A DNA stretch of 64,000 bases from Undaria pinnatifida (GCA_012845835.1 JABAKD010000036.1:124001-188000); one strand, 5' to 3'. Positions 20,623 through 32,274 are shown, counted from the first letter of the stretch. Notes: generated from the letters alone by a model not told the origin. Made by a program: numbers and translations.

Positions 20623-21730
20623 ACACTTGCTCAAACCCCTCCGAGCAGGATCATACGCGGGAGAGGGAGGGAATGAGGACGAGGCGAAAAGACTGGTGGA
20701 GACCCTAGCGTTGGCCTCGGTGGGGGGAAGCACGCAAAAGGTGTACTGGTCTCAATGGAAAACGTGGTGCCGTCTCAGGGCGATGGAAGGGAAGGGGGCG
20801 TGGCTGTTAGAAAGAGACGGAGTCGATGCGGCAGTTACAGAGCTGACGAAATTCATGGCGTTGCGCTGCTTTAGCTTCGAAAACCAGAGTCAGACGATTC
20901 GGGGTTACCTAGCAGCGATCAAGTATTTTCACAGAATGTTTGAGGGTTGGGAATTGCCCACTTCACACTGCATGGTGACAGCAGTAGGGAAAGGAATCGA
21001 CAGAGCACACGGTAAGTCGGAGGTACGCCCCAAGGTAAGGAAACCTCTGTCGTGGGAACTGCTAACCAAGGGGAGGGGGTGCGTGGCCGGTGTAGAGACC
21101 GAAGGGTGGGTAGTGTGGTGCGGTCTTGCTTTGTCGTTTCATGTATTGTGCAGAGCCTCGGAAATTTGGGCGTTTGGTAATGGCCTGGTACACCCGGACT
21201 TTTGTCTGACGAGAAGGGACTTGGTTTTTTTTGCGGAAGCGTCGCAACTGGCGTGGAATGACAGGCGCATAGCGGACAGAGTAGAAGTGACGATCCGCGC
21301 GTCCAAGTCAGACAACAAGAGGTTGGGAGCAACGGTTACCAGGACGAGCGTAACGGTAGGGAAGGATCAAGCGACGAGGGGTGTGAGTGGATACGGGGCC
21401 CTGGAAATAATTCTGGACCTGCTAGACCTTCACCCCGAATTGAGCGGGTCAGCACCACTCATGCGGACACGCACGGCAAGCCTGTGGAAGGTTATCTCGC
21501 GTGCGGTAGCGACGAAGGCCTTGAGGCGGATGGTCAGTAGTTTGGGGAGAGACCCGACGCAGTACGCCTTACACTCAGGTAGGATTGGTGGGGCTACGCA
21601 GTTGGCGGCACAAGGTGCTTCGGACATTCAGATCCAAAGAGCGGGGAGGTGGAAGTCTCTGGCGTTCATGGTTTACGTAAGAGCGGGAGGGGAGGGGGCA
21701 GACTTTGTGTCAGAAGCTCTAACAAGGTAA
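20603..21730 (+). CDS. Element 1 tyrosine recombinase (integrase)
   Basis: It would integrate the circular DNA form by site-specific strand exchange in the nucleus. The frame is open from 20603, +1 relative to RT, and ends at TAA 21728. There is no ATG near its beginning, so expression probably depends on frameshifting from RT or on a non-ATG start. Counting from the TTG at 20627, the N-terminal part (about 30-130) is a helical core-binding domain. The catalytic residues are R176 (LCRASEI), K227, H316 and R319 (LHSGRIGG), R341-W342 (AGRW) and nucleophile Y350 (FMVYVR). The full R-K-H-R-Y set is present. The C-terminus follows within 20 residues, and B1 starts 56 bp after the stop. Confidence 0.93.
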   Translation, partial: HEQQNHEHLLKPLRAGSYAGEGGNEDEAKRLVETLALASVGGSTQKVYWSQWKTWCRLRAMEGKGAWLLERDGVDAAVTELTKFMALRCFSFENQSQTIRGYLAAIKYFHRMFEGWELPTSHCMVTAVGKGIDRAHGKSEVRPKVRKPLSWELLTKGRGCVAGVETEGWVVWCGLALSFHVLCRASEIWAFGNGLVHPDFCLTRRDLVFFAEASQLAWNDRRIADRVEVTIRASKSDNKRLGATVTRTSVTVGKDQATRGVSGYGALEIILDLLDLHPELSGSAPLMRTRTASLWKVISRAVATKALRRMVSSLGRDPTQYALHSGRIGGATQLAAQGASDIQIQRAGRWKSLAFMVYVRAGGEGADFVSEALTR

Positions 21731-21785
21731 GGCGGGAAGAGAATTAACAAGATAAGTTTCAGAGATATTCGGGCTTGCCCAATGG

Positions 21786-21980
21786 AGAAAAGTGGGGCCA
21801 GGGTTTCCGTTTTTCTCGGCGGTACGGGGCCGAAACGTAAACGTAGCGGGTTAGCCCGAAGGGTGTTTTTCCATGTTTAGTTCTGGGAGTAGGTTATCCC
21901 ATTGTACCATGGGGGTGCCTTACAGGCATCATTTTACTGCGTAAATTAATTCCACAATTCTTGAGCCAAAATATAACAAA
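21786..21980 (+). repeat. Element 1 repeat B1
   Basis: This is a 195 bp repeat from 'agaaaagtggggccagg' to 'aatataacaaa'. It differs from B2 at two positions read by eye ('ttctgggagtagg' against 'ttcttggagtaga'). Confidence 0.93.
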
Positions 21981-21981
21981 T

Positions 21982-22203
21982 TAATATATTCAAATTCATT
22001 TCGAATATGGAGTTTGTGCAATTTGAGGAGGCAAGAATGTGGAAGGGGAGAGGGGTTGTATTATAGTGGAAGGCTTTCGGTGAAAGTGCCGTGGGAGCTC
22101 GACACTTCCATGCGAGCAGCGAAACGAACTGCAGAGCAACACGCAGACGCAAGGGGAGGTGCAGCGAGCATCGGTTTCGTATTTCGGGTTTGATCGTTTT
22201 TTC
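21982..22203 (+). repeat. Element 1 repeat A2
   Basis: It is an exact match to A1 as read. One base, t, separates it from B1. The B1-A2 junction ('aacaaat|taatat') represents the joined ends of the element, and both outer flanks also have 'aaa' beside the ends, a likely crossover trinucleotide. Confidence 0.93.
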
Positions 22204-22283
22204 CCCACCGTCCCACCCTAACGCTCAAGAGAGGGGGGGGGGGGGGCAGTAAGGTTTTTGGTATAATATGAGTGTATAGTAGC
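22204..22283. other. Unique spacer between A2 and B2 of element 1
   Basis: 80 bp with a C-rich start, a run of 14 guanines and an AT-rich end ('ggtataatatgagtg'). It may act in 3' end formation, but nothing specific is visible. Confidence 0.6.
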
Positions 22284-22478
22284 AGAAAAGTGGGGCCAGG
22301 GTTTCCGTTTTTCTCGGCGGTACGGGGCCGAAACGTAAACGTAGCGGGTTAGCCCGAAGGGTGTTTTTCCATGTTTAGTTCTTGGAGTAGATTATCCCAT
22401 TGTACCATGGGGGTGCCTTACAGGCATCATTTTACTGCGTAAATTAATTCCACAATTCTTGAGCCAAAATATAACAAA
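22284..22478 (+). repeat. Element 1 repeat B2 (right end)
   Basis: It ends 'gagccaaaatataacaaa', after which 'aacacgattc' belongs to the host flank. It marks the right boundary of element 1. Confidence 0.93.
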
Positions 22479-22559
22479 AACACGATTCTGAAGACAAATA
22501 TATAATAATGCAATTATCCCATGAGGCCCACAAATAGACAACGGACGAGCAAGCTTTTG

Positions 22560-22654
22560 TTTTTTGTGACATTCTCACACGATTTGGGGTTAAGAAGTCC
22601 TGTCAATTAGAGGAACAAAAATATCAAAAACTACGACCCTGATCGTGGCACGCG
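22560..22654 (+). repeat. Dispersed repeat R2 copy
   Basis: 'acacgatttggggttaag', then 'aagtcctgtcaattagagg', then 'ccctgatcgtggcacgcg'. It is a diverged but collinear copy. Confidence 0.55.
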
Positions 22655-23204
22655 TCACAATGCCAGGTATAGGTACATATCTCGGATGTTCCGGCGCATT
22701 GTGACAAGTGCCGCCGCTCGCAGAAATTCGACAACCGGTACGTCTTACAATGTCTTTACGTCATACGTCACACACTCACAGATTTGACCTCCGGTGTGGT
22801 GAACGTCTTGGAAGTGCACGCGGACTGGAACGTGTAACCTGTGGCGGACAAGGCTCCTGGCGTATGTCGTTTCATATGCGCCAACCAAGACAAGAAAAGC
22901 ACAGCATACGTGCTATTGTAGTTGACATATAAAATACTGATATATTTTTATATAACAGAGGGAGATTGTAGCGGCGACGCTCCTGACAATATGGATGGAT
23001 AAAAATGCGACAAGCAAAAACGGCCAAAGCACGTCAGGCATCGTGTCATCAAGAGCAAGGGAAAGTTAAATGACATTATTGCAACGTACTATGCAGCATA
23101 CAACGCACAAATCGACAGTCTGAAATCTAAACATGTACCTTTCAGACATGAAAAAAATTTAGTACTACTTACAGTATAGTATACTCGAGATGATTTATAC
23201 GAGT

Positions 23205-23445
23205 ACATAGATAGGTGTAAGTATGTCCAATCGAGCCTGGTACGGGTTAGGTTCGTGAGTTCGAATCCCCCCGAGTGCATACTCGTATAAGTGCGTGGGG
23301 CTTTTTCTTGCGCACAAGTTGACTTTGCGAATGCGCAAGCGCGTGGGTTAGCAACACTATATGCGCGATAAAAATTGAATGCGAGAACCGGGCGAAGGGG
23401 GGGAAGACCCCTGTAACTACCAATCCAGAAGTTGGAAAGTACACG
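23205..23445 (+). repeat. tRNA-derived SINE (R7), diverged copy
   Basis: The head keeps 'gagcctggtacgggttaggt' and a B box 'gagttcgaatcc' near 23260. It continues with 'gcgcacaagttgactttgcg', 'atatgcgcgataaaaattga' and 'ccagaagttgg', collinear with the fuller copy at 33765. The A-box region is degraded and no tail is visible. Confidence 0.7.
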
Positions 23446-23559
23446 TGTGAAAAGAAAAAAAAGTCCAAGATAGACGATATATAATCCAACCAGCCTGGAC
23501 AAACGTTTCCCAAACCAACCAATGGTACGATAGGGAGGTCCCATTTAGGGTATTTGTTA

Positions 23560-24140
23560 ATCAGTGGGGCACAGAGTCACTCGTGCAAGTGACACCCTGT
23601 TGCTTTGCGGCCATTTAATTTCGCGGCGTGAATCCGCCACGCATCAATTAGCCACGCTGCGTCAAGCATATTGCGTAAAGTGTTTTCGTCAGCGAGGTAC
23701 AGCAGAGTCACTCGTGTGCGAGTACCTCAAATCCATTAGTGAAAAACGGTGTCCCCCTAGTCTTCACGGCCGGGTCTGAGCTATTATATCATACCATATC
23801 AGCCACAACATGTCCCATCTGCCATGGCCCAACGTTGTATACACCCAAGGCTAAGGTAAGGGGGGTATGTTGGTTTGGGGCATGATTTTGCAGTGGCTTT
23901 GAGCGCCACTCGTGCGCGAGTGACCCCTTCTGCTCCTCCTCCGGCATACGCTTCGAGCTGTCCGCTAGAGGTTTGCGATATGAAACCGCCATGGACTGGT
24001 TAGCTACGCCGCGCCAAACACACGTAGCCTAAAGAGTTGTTGTCCGCGAGGAACCGAGTCACTCGTGCGAGTGGCTCAAGTCCGGCAGCGGAAATGGGGG
24101 TATATCGTAACACCGCCCCTACCCTGTAGTCTTGGGCTAA
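23560..24140. repeat. Two R4 repeat copies
   Basis: The first has 'agagtcactcgtgcaagtga' (23571) and 'gagtcactcgtgtgcgagta' (23705). The second has 'cgccactcgtgcgcgagtga' (23908) and 'gagtcactcgtgcgagtggc' (24055). Each copy carries the palindromic core twice, about 140 bp apart, which suggests inverted or duplicated ends. Confidence 0.55.
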
Positions 24141-25517
24141 TCTTCCGTCCTTAACTTCCAACCTTCGCTCCAGCTGCGGCGCTTTTCCGAACTCCTATAC
24201 AGACGCAAATCTCAAACGTACATCTAAAAAACGTCATATTTTTACCACCCCAGAAACGGACTTCAGGTGATTTCCCCCCATAAGTCGCGGGTCCAGTTCC
24301 ATTTTTGCGGTGCCGGAGCTTCTCTGGACGTTTTTTCGGTAAATCCCAACTTATCCCATGTAACAGGTATACGATACAAGGACGTACTCTCTTACCTCCC
24401 TTACGTACCTGGTCGGAACTTGCAGGTGTACCTCCGATCGTACTCCGTCAGCATGTGCTCGGGCAGGCTCCGGGACTCCGCCGGAATCCAGTGGTCTTCC
24501 AGAGATATGGAGCAGTTTTTCCACCCCGACGCGCATCGCGTTACAACAGCGAGCAGGAGAAGTGTGTGTGCCAGCAACGCCGACAAGCAGGTATACATAT
24601 TCGGAGGTACACCTTGGCCTACCAGCAAACCCCTCCGTTTAGCTATATGATATACCAGGCAAATGTATACCAACACCGGGTATATTCCTGAAATTTGACG
24701 GATTGTCCCGCCTAGGGATATATAGGGTTGCTTCCAGCAACTCCTGGTGTGTACTGGGCTCGCCAAAGATGGTGCCTGTGGGGCCGATTAGTGGCGTCGC
24801 CGATTGCTATGCGCCTTGGAACGGCGTGAAGAAGTAGCAAGCTGAGAAGTCGGCCGGTGTTCGACAGTAGGACCGAAAAAAGTCGCACCGAACCAGGCTT
24901 CGACGACCTCCGATTCCCTCTATGCACGTCCCGTCCACGTCGCTTTCTTCCGTCGACCTACACCCCTTCTCCAACAGTATGATTTATGCCTATCAGATTG
25001 TTACCCAGAGTACGGCAAGAGAGTTCAACGTTCCGCCCTCCAAGCCTCGTGGCGCTGGCAGCCGGTTGTCTGCAAAAAGTTTCCCAACTATGCACACCCC
25101 AGGCCATGCGTTAGTATAGTGTAGTGGCTGGAATGCTCTCGGCAGGTGCCTCCAAATTTGCCCACCTATTGTATGATATACAGGTAGCGCAAGCAGAAGA
25201 TTTTAAAAGCATTGGTTTTCAAATGGATGCCCGGAGGAAGTTCTCTGGTCTCGGAAGTGAGCTGCGTTCTCGTATCGGCGTAGCAGTTCCCTTCACCAGA
25301 GTTCAGAGGCAACCATCGATCGTATTTTTCGAGAAATTTCTACGTGTATTTACTTCCTCGGGTCTAACAAATGTGTGTGTGTTGTGCCATTTTCACATCA
25401 AACTGTCTGTTACTTCTTCCCCACGACTCTTGCCGTCAGCACAAGAAAAAAAACATACTACTACGAGTATGCGCAACGACATTTTAAATCAAAACCCGTG
25501 ATGCCACTCTTGTTGTT
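24141..25517. other. No recognised gene
   Basis: Both strands hold open frames of 121-128 aa at 24267-24766 and one of 125 aa at 25124-25501, without domains. I see no repeat family in most of this stretch. Confidence 0.35.
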
Positions 25518-26085
25518 TCGACCTATCTATATCCTTAATGAGGACAAACAAACAACCCGTAATGCGCGCGATCGTAGTGTAACACACAGCTTGCAAAGGA
25601 GTCATCCCACGGTAGGGGTTGCAGTCGTAGGATTGCGCCAGAACGTCCCCGGGCGATTGAGTTCCTCACGCGAGGAACTGCCGGTCAACGAAGTGATTTC
25701 ACGAGAGTACATTATATTTTTGGACTTCATTTTTCGGGTGAGATATATTGAGTTAGTTCCTCATAGGAGGAGCTCAGGGACTGATCGATGATGCTGCAAC
25801 CACCGCTACCCGTGGGACGGCCAAAGATAAGGTTCGACAAAATATTCGATCTCACGGCAGAAGCGAATATTTACTTGTGTAATATATATGTATATATATA
25901 TATATATCCTCAATGCGGACACAGAACCCGTGGTACGCGCGATCGGAGTATCACACACAGCTTGCAAGGAGGATGAGTTTCGACAAAATATTCGATCTCA
26001 CAGCAGGAGCGAATTTATATTTTTGTAGTAATATTTATATCCTTCATGAGGACACTCAACCCGTAATACGCGCGATCGGATAAAT
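25518..26085 (+). repeat. Fragmented R1 modules
   Basis: Three partial copies of the R1 end module are seen: 'ctatatccttaatgagga' at 25530, 'cgacaaaatattcgatctca' at 25833 and again at 25980. A short TA microsatellite lies near 25889-25905. Confidence 0.7.
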
Positions 26086-26548
26086 CACAGCAGTACTGAC
26101 TTGAAATCCGTCGAACTCACACCTGACGTCCTAAAAATATATACATGTATATAAATATCAGAGTGACAGCCTATCAATTTGGAACCGGGGGTTCGTGTCC
26201 CAAAGAGTTTTCATTCTTTTTGGGGTGGGAGTAGCTGACTTTAATTCTCGAATGCTGGATTAAGAGCAACATATAGATGACTTATAATATTTTGTATTCG
26301 TACTCTTCCCGATATTAAAGCCCCCGGGGAGATAAAAAACAAAATAAATCGCCTACCATACATATGATAGAGCAGAATAGTGGAAACTACAGTAATAAAT
26401 TTACTAGATGTGACGTTTCACCTAGTTCAAAATTCCCCACCTAAAGTATACATACATACCAACAATTACCATTATTATAGTAGCCAAAAAATAGGACACC
26501 TCCCAATAAAAAATCACCATTACGAGTACCAACAACGTAGCTTGCAAA

Positions 26549-28175
26549 GATGAGTATTGACCTGAAATTAGTCGAACTCACTGCTGACGTCCTTGAAATT
26601 TAGTTGTCAAATCACACACAGCTTGCACAGATGAGTTTCGACAAATTCTTCCATCTCGCAGCTGGAGTGTACTTTGAATATATTAACTGTGTACATAGTC
26701 TATATTTTTATTATATGATATTTTTATATAATGGTAAATTATGAAGCTTTTAACACGTTGTTTACTACACCTAAGAACTAGGTTGCATACTACATGTAAC
26801 ATCAAACCTTCTACAATAATAAACATTACCAGGCGGGTGATAACAAGGGGTGCCTTCTTGCTGCAACCGTCACATTCGGTTTGTAGTTTCCGCGCACGTA
26901 TTAAAATGCTTGCCCCCCTCCCCCCCTCCCCCCCGATCCCTCTTGTTCAAACGCCCCACCTGAAATCGAAATCTAACAGAGTAGTAAACACTACCAGCCA
27001 GCTGATATCATCTCATCATCCATCTAGCCATCCATGCCGTAGCTCCAACTCTTCTCCGCCCTCCGCCCCCCCCCACCCCCTATTGGTCCCCCGCCCGGTT
27101 CGTTCAAACGCCCCACTTGCAATCGAAATCGGCCACAGTAATAAACACTTCTGAGCAATTGGTATCACGTCGATATTTTTCTAGCCATCCTTGACACAGC
27201 ATTTATTCATCCCCCCTCCCCCCCTCCAACGCCCCCTCCTTCCCCACACCCCGCACGATCGCCTAGACCCAGCACCGCGCGTATAGCAAGCCCGTACATA
27301 TATGATTAGTACACGGGATCGGATGATCACGCGAAATGTTGCGAAGATCAGTTTTCATTAAATCCTTGATCTCATAGCTGGAGTGTATTTTAATATTATA
27401 CGTGACCTTGACCTCTTCAAAACCCTTCCCCCCCTCCCCCCCCGCTTTTTTCTTTTTCTTTTTCTTTTTCTTTATTTTCCCCGCTCTTTCTCTTGCTTAA
27501 ACGCCCCACCTATTATCGAAATCCGCTAGAGTAATAAACACCTCCACGACCTGGATATCGCCTCGTTATCGTTTTAGAGCCGTACATGCCGCTGCTGCAA
27601 TTCCCACCCACCCCCCGCCCCCAACGCCTCCACCTTCCCCACCACCCGCACCATCGCTTAGACCTAGCACCACGCGTGTAGTAAACCCCTACATCTATGC
27701 AACCTAAAGCCCTCCCCCCCCGTCCTCCGCCCGCCCCCGGCACCCCCCCCCCCCCCTCCCCCACAAGAAGGATTTATAGTTTCCACGCACAAATTGACCT
27801 GCCCCACCCGTCCCCACTCCCCCTCCCTGGCCCCTCCCGCCCCCCTTTTGATCAAAATCAGGCCCCCACATCCTTAAAACTTCCGCCCTCCCCTCACCGG
27901 TTATTCGACTCACAGGATTCACTTGGTAAACTGATTCATTTCCTTCCACAGTTGTCAGATTTTGTCCCCCTCAGAAACGGGTTTCATAGTTTTCGCGCAC
28001 AGACTGACTACCATCACCCTGTTGACCCTGATAGCTACACTGTAGTCGCAAGGGGAGACGATGACCTATATCCTTAATGAGGACACATAACTCGTAATAC
28101 GCGCGATCGGAGTATCACACACAGCTTGCAAAGATGAGTTTCGACAAAATATTCGATCTCACAGCTGGAGAACAT
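26549..28175 (+). repeat. R1 composite repeat with poly-C modules
   Basis: Modules recur here: 'tcaaacgccccacct' with 'gtaataaacac', 'gccatccatgccg', poly-C blocks, 'ccacccgcaccatcgc', 'tagacctagcaccacgcg', 'gtttccacgcacaaattga', 'gatcaaaa', 'tcacaggattcacttgg', 'cagattttgtccccctcag', 'ccctgttgaccctgatag' and the end module at 28050-28175. Similar arrays lie at 32829, 36350, 51380, 52330, 56158 and 63280. No coding potential is apparent. Proline-rich frames are products of the C-rich DNA. Confidence 0.85.
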
Positions 28176-28954
28176 ATTAATTTTTTAATAATAATCTGGA
28201 TGACGTGGCTCGTTTCTTCAAACAAAGTCGACCGAAATCTAGACTTCTTCTGTGTTGCGATATGTTTAATTTGTATACCCAGACCACAGCATAGTCACAT
28301 TTTCGCGGATAGATGTGTTTCCCTTTGAATATATAGTCTGTATATGACTCCTGCGGTGGACCTCGCAAGGGTGAGTTCGACAACGGTAGGGTCGAAACAC
28401 ATATTTTGCAAGATGTGAACTACGCCGATCGCCCGTTTCTAGAAAGCTTTCATAGAGGCATTTGTTTTCATTGGATTCCACGTTTGCATTGTCTCGAAAA
28501 TAGCTTTCGGGGGGGGTGAGGAGTTCAAAACTTCCTCTCAATGAGTCAGACGTTGCGGGCCTCAGAAAAAAGTTGATGCGCTTGTCTACCGCAGCATGTG
28601 TCACCCGGAAACATGAAAATAAAAACGAAATCACCGCAGCAAGTAGATAGAGAAAATAACAAGGTTTGCCAACGTAACGTGATATATACCACGTATATAT
28701 AGTGTATATGTGGAAAACAACCAACGAAAACCAATCACAAAGAGCTCATCCAGGTATCATTTACAGGCTATGTACAAAAACGTAATATGTTCGACACGAA
28801 TCGCGACGTACGTACATTAATACGTCATTCACATGTTACGCGCGACACAAAGAAATGAATGCAGGCGCAGGGGGAAGACAAGGGAAGACCACGGCTTGTC
28901 TAGATCGCCGATGATGTGCGGGGTGGGGTGTCGCTACGAGCGTAGAAGGCACTA
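28176..28954. other. No gene; weak R3-like fragment
   Basis: 'gtttctagaaagctttcata' and 'gaggagttcaaaacttcc' near 28430-28540 faintly resemble R3 interior. Otherwise nothing is recognised. Confidence 0.3.
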
Positions 28955-29230
28955 CTTTCCAGCTTCTGGACAAGCCGTGGTCACAGGTGTCGTCCTTTCT
29001 TCCCCCCGGTTCTTGCCTTCGATTTTTATCGCGCATAGGGTTCAGCAATCCAACTACCCGTCGATTTTTCATCGAGTGTTCCTAACTCACGCTCTCGCGT
29101 TTTCCGCAAGTCAATCTGTGCGAAAGAAAATGTCCCCACGGATTTTTACGAGTATGCACTCGACGTCATTAAATTGAACTATACCAGGCTCGAGGATAAC
29201 CTGATACGCCACCGGGGCGGCTGGCTATAG
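28955..29230 (-). repeat. tRNA-derived SINE (R7), near full length
   Basis: Read on the minus strand, it begins 'cgccccggtggcgtatcagg' near 29219 (A-box-like) and 'gagcctggtatag'. It runs through the conserved body and ends at 'cttgtccagaagctgg' near 28960. The B-box area is mutated here ('caatttaatgacgtcgagtg' region). Orientation is opposite to the 33765 copy. Confidence 0.75.
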
Positions 29231-31744
29231 TACACCCAGCCATCTTTTCAGGTTTGAGTTCGACCGCTTCATTATAAATCGCCACTAAGTTGCAAAGTCA
29301 ACATCCCCAGCTCAAGCGCCCCTCAAAATTCCCCGGCCAAACTGCTGTAGCAGCAGACCCCACGACAGCAAGAATAAGGCGTGAACATGTCATTACTTGA
29401 AAAAAGGATAAAGCAGGAGGAGCAGAAGGCGGACCATGTCTATGTTTCCACGGAAGTACCCCTACTGCTGTAAGTGGAGTAAGGCTTGGCCTCATATTCT
29501 TTTTTCGCTTACCTTGTACGTGGCGGTGTTTGTCTATCCCACGTTGACGAGGGGTCATCCTGCACATTGCCCGATGTCAGACACACAGGCGGCAATATAT
29601 CATACCTGGTTGCAAACAATATTGGTAATACTGTTTTACATATATTTTTATATACCAAGCGCTCAATGCAGGCCCCACGAGGTAGCTTGAGTGTTCACGA
29701 GGTAACTGGTGGCTACGTTCGGCTCCCGCTTTTAGTGATGCCATGTCGACCCTTCGGAGGAATCGACGCACCCGGGAACGTCTTTGTTGTTGTATGTAAG
29801 TAGTCCCGATTGACCTTCACACGGAGGAAGTCGTTCCGTGCTTTTCGCGATATGAATTCCGACCTTTACCAACATCTCTCTACAGGTAGGTGCGCTAGTA
29901 GGTGGCCTTCGCTTGCTCCCACCCAAAACTGTTCGTGGTAGAGGCTGCCTGGAACAACAAAGCCAATCGGCTACGGTGGCGCACTATCGATCATTTTTGT
30001 TTTAGCGCAAGAGCTTCCATCTGTAGCGGGGTGCATGAATCTGGCGTTTTTTATTCACGCTTTAGTTTGTGTATTTCCTGTTAGTGTGTGAGATGGGCGC
30101 TCGAATAGCATCAGAATCAAGTCTGCACCGCCCGACGTCTGATGCAAAACGCCAGATCACACTCGTCGGTCTCCATTCGATCAGCACGGATGTGTGAGTG
30201 CACAGTGCCTTTGCAATACATCAAGAGCCGAAGAGAGATCACCACGCAGCGGTAGCGATCGACGTCCACCGCATGTTCCATCATGACTCGACGGCAAAAA
30301 ATCCGAGCATCAGGCCTGGGCTGGACCTCCGCTGGCCTGCCACATATAGCCTACACACGAAACAAAAAGGGCGTATAATCGTACGTTAGACATCAGTAAT
30401 GAGAAAAGGAAGTACAGGCAGATATGTAAAAATTGTTGTAGACCACACTACCAACCGATTACGCAGGGTATTTCGTGCCTACCTGCCGTCCGCCTGATCA
30501 TCCGACAGTCTCTGATAAACAAAGTAGCATATACCTAACGAAGTAAAGTAATTGAGCGCGGACACATAAAGCGTTCCTCTCAAAACACTGACGGTTTGCA
30601 CTTCTTCCCCTCGTGTTCAATGGTGGTGACACTTCATGACCACATCACCTTGCTCGCTGTATTTGTAATACGTACCTCTGTCTTAGAATTGGCGACCTCA
30701 GAGCCCGACATAAAATCTGTAAAAACCATGAGCGTATTATCCAGGAAGGAGAACGGGATAGTTCTCCAACGGCCCCCTACACCCCTACGCAATAAAAGGA
30801 GTGCACTATTTACGGGAGACCCTAGTAAATAAAACCTATTGTGGTCACAAAAACCTATATATAAATATATTTTTACGAACAATATTTGGTCTTGTTTACT
30901 ATCGTCCTTCGTAATAGCACACATCGATAAGCAGCATGTCACTCTTGTAAAGCCTTTGCCTCTCCAACAACGACAAAAAAAGCCTGAAACAAGACTTTAC
31001 CCAGTGCCCATCTGTAGGCCTGTACCCGGGACCACTGCGTAGTCTCGGGTGTTGTCCTCCTGATCATTCGTCCTTGTAGATACATAGTTCAACTATACCC
31101 TATATTTGCAAAGTTTTCCGGGACGACCCTTCCCGGTCACATCCCCCATATACACACAAAGTATGATATTCATGATATGTATGAACCATGGTGGGCATGG
31201 TGGCATCAAGACTTTCCGTTGCCGTGTCCATGCCACAAGAGGGAGGGGGAGGGAGGGGGCTCGTCCAAGTGTCGATCGCTTCATGACCGGAGGGGAAGGA
31301 TACGCTCCAGCATGGCAGGACGGAGCTGTCGTCTTCCAGCACCAGGGGAGGACGCGACGAAGACGCCCACCGCTAACACTGTTCATCATCGTTCAACGGA
31401 GGTCCAGGCGAGTTTTTGTACTTCCTCGTTCAACGGAGGTCCAGGCGAGTTTTTGTACTGCCTTCGGCTCGCTGAAAGGTAGAGCCGCGTTCGTTCGTGT
31501 CGAGACCCGCCGTCGTCGTCTGTTGTACCCTGTGCCCACTGAAGGCAACGCACACAGCACATTGCAAAATAATAACCCACTGTCACACAAACCTCGCACG
31601 CGCACAAGGAAACCAGACGAGGGGGGAAAGTAGTAGACGCGGGCCTCACTTTAATTAGGGCTGCAAAACGAACAATCAATCCACTCGCGCACGCTCATTT
31701 TGCAACGTCGAGGAGTGCATCTTACTGATTCTGTGATACACCCC
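29231..31744. other. No recognised gene
   Basis: About 2.5 kb with overlapping frames of 60-175 aa, the longest at 31106-31633, none with a domain. A 37-bp direct tandem duplication is at 31390-31463. No RNA gene was seen. Confidence 0.35.
31390..31463 (+). repeat. 37-bp tandem duplication
   Basis: 'cgttcaacggaggtccaggc' starts at 31390 and again at 31427. The two 37-bp copies differ at one base. It is a simple recent duplication. Confidence 0.9.
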
Positions 31745-31965
31745 CCCAAAAAAATCAGCGATTTCCTTTGACGCCCGTTTCATGGCTGCTTGACACACGA
31801 GGAAGGATTATATAAAAAAACATATACACATACCTTCTTGTTTGCATATGATCATCCAACGATGGCGTCGGTGTGGCAATAGGCACCGACTTTCAAGAGA
31901 TAAGCCCGGGAGGTGGTTCCAAAACCGGCGATTTCGTTATGGAAAAGTGGCGGGGCTGTCGTAGA
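31745..31965 (+). repeat. R3 MITE copy, eroded left end
   Basis: 'aaaaaaatcagcgatttcct', 'cgtttcatggctgcttgaca', 'cgatggcgtcggtgtggcaa' and a closing 'ggggctgtcgtagaacga'. It is collinear with the intact copy at 35658-35904. Confidence 0.7.
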
Positions 31966-32099
31966 ACGAGTTATCTATTATCATCAATAAGAGCAACTCA
32001 TTAAAGTGAAAGAACACACACAATGAAAGGTCGTAGATCGTAGACTAGATCATTTAGATAGACATGTTATACCTGGTATAATTTACCCTGCTGACCCTG

Positions 32100-32255
32100 G
32101 TACAAACTTTTGTACACTGCTGTAGTTTCAAGGTGAGTCACCGACTTCTATCCTAAATGAGGACACACACCCAATGGTTCGCGCGATCGGAGCATCACCC
32201 ACAGCTTGCAACAGATGGAGTTTCGACAAAATGTTCCAAAATCTCGCAGCTGGGG
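32100..32255 (+). repeat. Repeat R1 terminal module
   Basis: 'gagtcaccgacttctatcct', 'gcgcgatcggagcatcac', 'gatggagtttcgacaaaat' and 'tctcgcagctgggg'. It is followed by a copy of R13 at 32275-32470. Confidence 0.7.
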
Positions 32256-32274
32256 TGATTGTTTTGAGCAGACC

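Larger units (their letters stand above)
14423..22478 (+). mobile_element. Element 1: complete Ngaro/PAT-type tyrosine-recombinase retrotransposon
   Basis: The order is A1 (14423-14644), coding region, B1 (21786-21980), A2 (21982-22203), an 80-bp spacer, and B2 (22284-22478). A1 and A2 are 222 bp and identical as read. B1 and B2 are 195 bp with two differences seen. This A1-B1-A2-B2 split direct repeat layout is characteristic of the Ngaro and PAT groups of the DIRS order, which insert as circular DNA via a tyrosine recombinase and leave no target duplication. No target duplication is seen here. The presence of RT-RNase H and a complete recombinase supports the call. Near-identical repeats imply recent insertion. 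The only obvious damage is possible internal stops between gag-region frames. Confidence 0.92.

Noticed and set aside
26165-26215. B-box-like 'ggggttcgtgtccc' as a tRNA gene
   Set aside because: The T-arm is imperfect, and no A box or cloverleaf can be drawn.
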